Shown in pieces: positions 58,878 to 64,000 of a stretch of DNA of 64,000 nt. The DNA is from JAWVFK01 sp033856175 (GTDB lineage Bacteria; Actinomycetota; Thermoleophilia; Solirubrobacterales; 70-9). Within the stretch, counting starts at the first letter, position 1, and each line of letters starts with the position of its first letter. The DNA lies in NCBI GenBank assembly GCA_033856175.1, contig JAWVFK010000015.1:38885-102884 (forward strand), in the 5' to 3' direction. A program made the translations under genes and the position numbers. Below the pieces are notes generated by a model that was not told where the DNA came from, searched no databases, and worked only from the letters and a program-made list of their open reading frames with translations.

Positions 58878-59849
58878 ATGCAATCCCATCTGCAGAAGGC
58901 TGCTTTTCTCGCGAGACCGCTAGTCAAAGCGAGCCGCAGTTGCCCTTGGTGCGGCGACCGCGATGGTCGCCAGATCTGGGTCGAGGACCGCTATCGCTAT
59001 GTGCGCTGCCTCAATTGCAGGGGAACCTTCTCCGATCTCACGGCGGAAGAATATGCAACCACCAGGCACAACGTCTGGGACGAAGTGGACCCGACGGACG
59101 AGTCGCTCAGCTTTTATGGCGACGCGCGCCAGGCCGCCCATATGGCTTTTCTTCGACGGTTCCCCCCATTTGGAGCCGGCAAGCTTCTGGACGTCGGTTG
59201 TGGCCTCGGCTTTTTTCTGGAGCGAGCACAGCGGACAGGTTGGAATGTTAGCGGCTGCGACACCTCTAAAACGTGGGCAGCGCTTGCCAATGAGCGACTC
59301 GGTGCCAATCGCGTCCGGGTTGGGCCTGTCGAAAATCTCGCCTCCGATGAATATTTCGACCTGGTTTGCGCCTGGGACGTCATCGAGCATATCTACGACC
59401 CAATTCCGTTCTTGCGGAGTTGCGCGCGCCTCCTGGCTCCCGGCGGCATGCTCTTTCTGAGAACTCCCAATCTAGCCTACGTGCTACCGCTCTACACCCT
59501 GCGCCGGAGGATATTCCGACATCGTGCTGCGGTCCTTGGGCCCACCAATCACGTGGTGTACTTCACTGCCCATTCTTTGCGCCGAGCGCTCACAGCCGTG
59601 GGCCTTGGATCGTTGGAGTTTCCAGTCTTTCCGCCACCACAGATTGCTGTCTCCGACAGCCCGCTCAGACGGTTTAATCGTGAAAGCAGTATGAGCGTAC
59701 GACTCAAGAATGCCTGGGCAGGGCTGGCCGGCCTAGCAGCCGAACGCACGGGGGGACGCATCGTCCTGGGGGCCGATCTCGATGTGATCGCACAGCCCGC
59801 GGGGCGGCCTCCACCATGGTCGGGGGGCGGGCAGGTTGCTCGCAGATGA
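58878..59849 (+). CDS. SAM methyltransferase with N-terminal zinc-ribbon-like motif
   Basis: 323 residues. N-terminal CPWCGDRDG and VRCLNCRGTF form a four-Cys zinc site. LLDVGCGLGFFLERAQRTGW is motif I, FDLVCAWDVIEHIYDPIPF the DVIEH motif of UbiG-like enzymes and LLAPGGMLFLRTPN the post-motif strand. Zinc-bearing enzymes of this kind often methylate sugars or attached lipids. The next gene is another methyltransferase, so both may decorate the same residue. Confidence 0.86.
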   Translation: MQSHLQKAAFLARPLVKASRSCPWCGDRDGRQIWVEDRYRYVRCLNCRGTFSDLTAEEYATTRHNVWDEVDPTDESLSFYGDARQAAHMAFLRRFPPFGAGKLLDVGCGLGFFLERAQRTGWNVSGCDTSKTWAALANERLGANRVRVGPVENLASDEYFDLVCAWDVIEHIYDPIPFLRSCARLLAPGGMLFLRTPNLAYVLPLYTLRRRIFRHRAAVLGPTNHVVYFTAHSLRRALTAVGLGSLEFPVFPPPQIAVSDSPLRRFNRESSMSVRLKNAWAGLAGLAAERTGGRIVLGADLDVIAQPAGRPPPWSGGGQVARR

Positions 59850-59929
59850 ATCTGAGATAGTGCCGTCTTCCTTTTGCCCCGGAAGGGAATGACCGGATCG
59901 CTCACCGCAACACCCCACGTTCGAGTCTC

Positions 59930-61189
59930 ATCACCCGAACGACATGCCGGGTCTGCGGATCGACGGCGCTGGTGCCGGTGCTCTCCCTCGGAGAGCAGGC
60001 CATTGCCGGTGCCTTCGCCGAGCCGGGGGGCGCCCAGCCGGTTCAGCGAACCGTTCCTCTGGAGCTGGTCCGCTGCGACATGACGCGAGATCAGGATGCG
60101 TGCGGCCTGATCCAGACACGGCATACGGTCCCAGGTGCCATCCTCTATCACTCTTACTGGTATCGGTCTGGGGTTAACCAGACGATGACCGACAACCTGT
60201 ATGAGATCGCTCGAGCCGCTGAGGAGCTTGCGGGGGTCGAGGCTGGCGATCTCGTCGTAGACATCGGTTGCAACGACGGCACATTGCTCGATGGGTACGA
60301 GACCGAGCAGCTTCGGCACCTCGGCTTTGATCCTTCCGATATCGGGCGCTATGCGGTGGAGAAGGGCTACGAGGTCGTCCGCGACTTCTACTCTTTCGAT
60401 GCCCTCCGCCGCCGCCACCCGGACCGAAAGGCCAAGGTCATCTCCTCGATCGCGATGTTCTACGACCTCGAGGATCCTGCGGCGTTTGTCGCGGATGTTG
60501 CCGAGGGCCTAGCTGAGACCGGCGTATGGGTCATGGAGCTGCACTACCTGCCGGCGATGCTCGAAATGAACTCCTTCGACGCAATTGTGCATGAGCACCT
60601 GGAGTATTACTCGCTAGCTGTGATTGAGCGGTTGCTCGGAGAGGCCTGTCTCGAAGTTCAGCATGCAGAGCTGAATGACGTAAACGGTGGTTCGATCAGG
60701 CTTTTTATCCGACATAAGGGCCAGCACGATTTCGACGAGGAACGGGCTGGAGCATTGCAAGCATTGCGCGTTCATGAGTTCGAGATGAAGCTGGACGGAC
60801 CGGAGCCATACGAGGAGTTCCGGCTACGCGCCGAACGAGTTCGTGACGAACTGCGTCAATTATGTGAGACGCTGACTACTCAGGGCAAGACGATTCACAT
60901 CTACGGCGCCTCGACAAAGGGAAACACCATTCTGCAATACGCTGGTATCGATCGATCGTTGGTCCCCTTTGCCGCTGAACGCAATCCGGACAAGTGGGGC
61001 TCAGAAACGATTCGCACCCGCATCCCGATTGTCAGTGAAGAGGAATCGCGAGCAATGAAACCCGACTACTATCTCGTCCTGCCGTGGCACTTTTTGGATG
61101 AGTTCCTCGAGCGAGAAAGAGCCTTCCTGGAGGATGGCGGACGCTTTATCGTCCCCCTGCCCGAGGTTCGCATAGTTCCCGACGACTAG
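59930..61189 (+). CDS. Sugar C-methyltransferase (NovU/TylC3-like), N-terminus lacks a canonical start
   Basis: About 419 residues ending at TAG. Reading the frame upstream of GTG 59972 gives TCRVCGST, the zinc-ligand motif of TDP-sugar C-methyltransferases, then VLSLGEQAIAGAFAEPGG, the second Cys region, VVDIGCNDGTLLDGYETEQL (motif I), EHLEYYSLAVIERLL and the C-terminal IHIYGASTKGNTILQYAGI domain. No ATG/GTG/TTG exists in frame between the stop TAG 59858 and 59972. ATC 59930 or a one-base error after ATG 59889 (near CCCC at 59912-59916) are the options. It probably makes a branched deoxysugar. Confidence 0.85.
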   Translation: MTRTTCRVCGSTALVPVLSLGEQAIAGAFAEPGGAQPVQRTVPLELVRCDMTRDQDACGLIQTRHTVPGAILYHSYWYRSGVNQTMTDNLYEIARAAEELAGVEAGDLVVDIGCNDGTLLDGYETEQLRHLGFDPSDIGRYAVEKGYEVVRDFYSFDALRRRHPDRKAKVISSIAMFYDLEDPAAFVADVAEGLAETGVWVMELHYLPAMLEMNSFDAIVHEHLEYYSLAVIERLLGEACLEVQHAELNDVNGGSIRLFIRHKGQHDFDEERAGALQALRVHEFEMKLDGPEPYEEFRLRAERVRDELRQLCETLTTQGKTIHIYGASTKGNTILQYAGIDRSLVPFAAERNPDKWGSETIRTRIPIVSEEESRAMKPDYYLVLPWHFLDEFLERERAFLEDGGRFIVPLPEVRIVPDD

Positions 61190-62359
61190 GTGAAGGCGGC
61201 AGCGGTACCCACGGCCGTAGCGCAGCCGCGATTCCCGATGCTGGACGGAATTCGCGCGCTTGGCGCCCTCAGCGTGTTCGCCACGCACGCCGCCGTGCTC
61301 AGCAAGTCCCAATCGGCGCCGATTTACGGCCGGATCGCGCCGCACGTTGGTGATGTCGGGCTCGGAATGCTGATGTGCGTGTCGGCGTTTCTGCTTTACC
61401 GGCCTTTTGTCGCCGCACGGCATGCCGAGGCGCGGCGGCCGACGTTCCGTGCGTTTGCCCGCAATCGCGTCATGCGGGTCGTCCCGGCTTATTGGTCCGC
61501 GCTGGTGCTGCTGTCGCTGTATCCGGGTCTGAAGGCCGTGTTCAGTGGTGATGCCTGGGTGTACTTCGGCTTCCTCGCTCCGCTGCGTCAGGAGTGGGCC
61601 TTCAACGGCCTTACTCCTGCGTGGACCCTCCACGTCGAGTTGGTGTTCTATCTGTCGATGGCTACCTGGGCGGCCATTGCGATCCGCGCTTCCAAGCGCG
61701 GTGGCGCGTGGACATGGCGTCGCGAACTCGCCGTGCTGGCCCTCGTATGGGCGGGCGGCAACCTGTTCCGGGTGCTGGTCGGGGTGGAGGGTCGCCACTA
61801 CCTGCTCGCTCTGATCAACTTCCCCGGATATGTGGACATCTTTGCATTGGGCATGGCACTCGCTCTCGTCCATGTTCGGCTTCAGGTGGGCGGCCGGCTG
61901 CCGCGGGCAATCGCCCCGCTGGCTAAGTGGCCACTCGCCTCATGGACACTTGCGCTCGCCCTGTTTCTAGGAGTTGTCATCGGGCTCGACCTTCCCGGCG
62001 ATCTTGCCTATCCTCCGACCTACAGCCTCGGGCAATGGACAGCGCGTCACATCATGGTCGGGTTTGCTGCTCTTCTGATCGTTGTTCCGGCCATTTTCTC
62101 AGAAGGATCGAGCGTCGTTGTGCGGTTTCTCGGCTGGTCCTGGTTGCGGTGGATGGGCCTCGTGTCCTACGGTTTCTACCTCTACCACCTACCGATCCTC
62201 CGTGAGCTCGAGAACCACGGTGCACGCACATGGTTTCATCCGGCGCCTCTTTTGGGCGAGGTCGTTGTCGGTGTCGCACTGTCCCTCGCGCTGGCTGCTT
62301 TGAGCTTCTACTTGATCGAACGTCCGTTCCTGGCTCGCAAGAGCCGCGCGCGTGCATGA
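61190..62359 (+). CDS. Acyltransferase 3 (OafA/YrhL-like) membrane protein
   Basis: 389 residues from GTG 61190, directly after the preceding stop. About ten TM helices. RFPMLDGIRALGALSVFATH carries the conserved R and the His of acyltransferase-3 enzymes (the LDGxRAxA...H pattern), FNGLTPAWTLHVELVFYL the second motif and MGLVSYGFYLYHLP the C-terminal HxxP-type end. Such enzymes O-acetylate or otherwise acylate sugars during export. It ends the operon that began at 58878. Confidence 0.9.
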   Translation: MKAAAVPTAVAQPRFPMLDGIRALGALSVFATHAAVLSKSQSAPIYGRIAPHVGDVGLGMLMCVSAFLLYRPFVAARHAEARRPTFRAFARNRVMRVVPAYWSALVLLSLYPGLKAVFSGDAWVYFGFLAPLRQEWAFNGLTPAWTLHVELVFYLSMATWAAIAIRASKRGGAWTWRRELAVLALVWAGGNLFRVLVGVEGRHYLLALINFPGYVDIFALGMALALVHVRLQVGGRLPRAIAPLAKWPLASWTLALALFLGVVIGLDLPGDLAYPPTYSLGQWTARHIMVGFAALLIVVPAIFSEGSSVVVRFLGWSWLRWMGLVSYGFYLYHLPILRELENHGARTWFHPAPLLGEVVVGVALSLALAALSFYLIERPFLARKSRARA

Positions 62360-62438
62360 GAGTGTTCGCCGCGCTCCCACGAGATGTGTCGCCAGGCCAG
62401 ATCGACATTCGCATCCCTCTGATACGGTCCCGGCCGAT

Positions 62439-63035
62439 ATGGCTGGATTTCGGTTATTGAGAGACGCTGGGGGGGCGCAGGCGCCTCGGCGTGCTGTTTT
62501 GCTCGCTGCGGTGGCGTTTGCCTGCGCTGGCTTGAGCGTCACGGCCATCTCCTGCGGCGACCGGCAGAGCTCGTCTGCCCCGATACACACGACCCCGACG
62601 GGAATTCCGGGGCTACGGAATATCGTGAGCGATGCTGATATTGGTCGCTATGGAAAAGGCACCCCCGAGAGGACGCTGCTCGAGTGGTTCCAGGCGGTCC
62701 AGTACAAAGATGCAATTGGCGCCGCACAACTTGTCGATGCGAGGACGCTGCGCCGTGTGGGGCCGATCAGATTTCGTTCAGCAGTATTGACCGTGGGCTC
62801 CGCTCTCGGCAAGCCGGCGATCGTTGATCTTCGCCCCAGCCCCGATGGAAAGCAGGTATCCGTTCGATTGCTGGTTGAAGGCTTCAGCCCGGGGACAACA
62901 GAGCCGGTATCTAGTATCCCAACCAGTTTCCATATGGTTAACAAAGGGAAGTGGCGACTCGCTGATGTCAACTATCTGACGGAGGCCGGTGACGCCCTAG
63001 CGGCGGCACGGCAGCGCGAGGCGCGCAAGCAATAG
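62439..63035 (+). CDS. Exported hypothetical protein, possibly a lipoprotein
   Basis: 198 residues from ATG 62439. A signal-like segment (RRAVLLAAVAFACAGLSV) is followed by TAISCGDRQSSS, where the Cys could be lipidated although the box is not perfect. The globular part contains ERTLLEWFQAVQYKDAIGAA and TSFHMVNKGKWRLADVNYL, reminiscent of small NTF2/DUF4878-like folds. I do not assign a function. It is in line with the acyltransferase and convergent with the next gene. Confidence 0.55.
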   Translation: MAGFRLLRDAGGAQAPRRAVLLAAVAFACAGLSVTAISCGDRQSSSAPIHTTPTGIPGLRNIVSDADIGRYGKGTPERTLLEWFQAVQYKDAIGAAQLVDARTLRRVGPIRFRSAVLTVGSALGKPAIVDLRPSPDGKQVSVRLLVEGFSPGTTEPVSSIPTSFHMVNKGKWRLADVNYLTEAGDALAAARQREARKQ

Positions 63036-63039
63036 TCTT

Positions 63040-64000
63040 TTATCTTGGCGATGGCACGCGAGTACGGATTATCGTTCGCGCTACGACATAGGCCCCGAAC
63101 ACCTCAAGGGCACCAAGCGCAAGTCCGCGTGGGACCCCGGTTCGCAGCAGGAATGGAACCTGAATAGCAGTCGCAACCCCCAGCAGAAGCATTGGCAGCG
63201 ATTGCTGCGGCCGCCTGATTAGACCTTCAATCCCGACCATGAAAAAACCGAGGAAAAACCCCACGACCCCGACTCCTGGAAGTCCGAATTGAATGTAGCT
63301 TACGAGCTGTAGTGGGAGGGCGTACGAGTTACCGCCCCCGGGGTTGAAGGTTTGCTCAATCACCGGATCGCTGTCAACGGGTGGGCGCAACACCCTGGGG
63401 ATTGGCTGGACAAGGAGCTGAAGGACGACACGGCCGTGCTGGTACTCGGCGCGCTTCGGGACGATCGCGCGGGCCAGGGCGATAAGTCGCACGCCGTCAG
63501 CGTAGTTGTTCGCGTAGGCGGCAGGGAGTTCACTGATTGCATCATCCTCGACATACTGCTGGAAGCCAATATCGGTTCCCGGGTGGCTCGAAACAAATGA
63601 TTGGTACCGCTTTACCGTTCCGAAGCCAAAGATGAGGACGATCCCGATGAGAATTACGCCAGGCCCAACGACTCGCAAGCGCACCGGACGCCGCACGATT
63701 GCGTGGATGAGTAGAAGCTCTGACAGGGTCACAGCAATGAACGTGCGTGCTCCGAGTAAGGCAACTAGTGCCAGCGAAAACGCGAGGGCGATCCACAACC
63801 TTGCGCTGGGTCGTGCCCCATCGGTCCAGCGCCTCGCGACCAGCGTGACCGAAGCGAACTTTAGCGCGAGCGCCAGGAAGATCAGATAGGTCAAACCCTG
63901 CGCCATCGCTCCCGTCTTGTCAAGATTGCGAATCCATTGGATTGGCCCGCCGTTGAGGGCGAACAAGACCGTCATTGCTGCCAGGCCGAGCAGCCACCAA
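63040..64000 (-). CDS. O-antigen polymerase-like membrane protein, partial at the right edge
   Basis: At least 320 residues. ATG 63975 is internal, because the frame continues as a hydrophobic WWLLGLAA stretch to the window edge. At least seven TM helices. GNSYALPLQLVSYIQFGLPG and VGVVGFFLGFFMVGIEGLI resemble the later helices and loops of Wzy-type oligosaccharide polymerases (O-antigen polysaccharide polymerase-like family). It would be the fourth Wzy/ligase-like protein in the locus. The N-terminus lies outside the window. Confidence 0.7.
   Translation of the reverse strand, partial: WWLLGLAAMTVLFALNGGPIQWIRNLDKTGAMAQGLTYLIFLALALKFASVTLVARRWTDGARPSARLWIALAFSLALVALLGARTFIAVTLSELLLIHAIVRRPVRLRVVGPGVILIGIVLIFGFGTVKRYQSFVSSHPGTDIGFQQYVEDDAISELPAAYANNYADGVRLIALARAIVPKRAEYQHGRVVLQLLVQPIPRVLRPPVDSDPVIEQTFNPGGGNSYALPLQLVSYIQFGLPGVGVVGFFLGFFMVGIEGLIRRPQQSLPMLLLGVATAIQVPFLLRTGVPRGLALGALEVFGAYVVARTIIRTRVPSPR

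Overview
The window is about 64 kb of very GC-rich DNA with high coding density, frequent GTG/TTG starts, actinobacterial-type threonine and lysine genes, CWB2-like and RTX secreted proteins, and lysine-tailed surface peptides. This fits a Gram-positive actinomycetote, most likely class Thermoleophilia (Solirubrobacterales-like). The taxonomic placement is inference from gene content. No rRNA, tRNA, CRISPR array or insertion sequence was recognised.

Layout. Positions 1-12,300 hold housekeeping and catabolic genes: the end of a luciferase-like oxidoreductase, an MBL hydrolase, a methyltransferase, a CWB2-like wall protein, an acyl-CoA dehydrogenase with a palindromic operator, an M23 endopeptidase, lysA-hom-thrC, and a small toxin-antitoxin-like pair. 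Positions 12,300-29,100 hold a giant secreted subtilase-like/FG-GAP protein, two thioredoxin-fold proteins, thrB, a hydrolase, a ParA-type ATPase, gltB, a 1.26-kilo-residue beta-helix/Ig-repeat/RTX protein and a tiny Lys-rich secreted peptide. From 29,200 to the end is a large cell-surface polysaccharide locus. It has a BY-kinase/Wzc, two flippases, two different lipid-carrier initiating transferases (a WbaP/CpsE-like PHPT and a WecA/MraY-like PNPT), about seven glycosyltransferases, two SDR epimerases, methyltransferases, an acyltransferase and four Wzy/O-antigen-ligase-like proteins.

The most interesting structure is a five-gene module present twice in the same arrangement, at 29,201-34,008 and 48,251-53,099. 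Each copy has a secreted clan GH-A-like glycosidase and a small Gly/Ser-rich C-terminally anchored protein, translationally coupled. Divergent from these are a Wzy/ligase-like membrane protein with a TPR-like tail and a coupled small one-TM protein that looks like an anti-sigma partner. A convergent ECF-type sigma factor closes the module.

Reading the divergent intergenic regions by eye shows the same bipartite promoter-like element, GTCAG-N17-CGTA, facing both ways in both copies (four sites). Two further exact matches lie upstream of the small RTX protein (48,204-48,229) and of the Lys-rich secreted peptide (29,162-29,187). I propose that this is the promoter of the module-encoded sigma factors and defines a surface-assembly regulon. 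Sigma factor, anti-sigma, ligase, acceptor-like anchored protein, glycosidase, RTX protein and cationic peptide would be expressed together, with the surrounding glycosyltransferases, flippases and kinase supplying the polymer.

Three genes (thrC, the first-copy sigma factor and a C-methyltransferase at about 59,930) have clear conserved N-termini but no ATG/GTG/TTG in frame. Non-canonical starts or single-base consensus errors are both possible.
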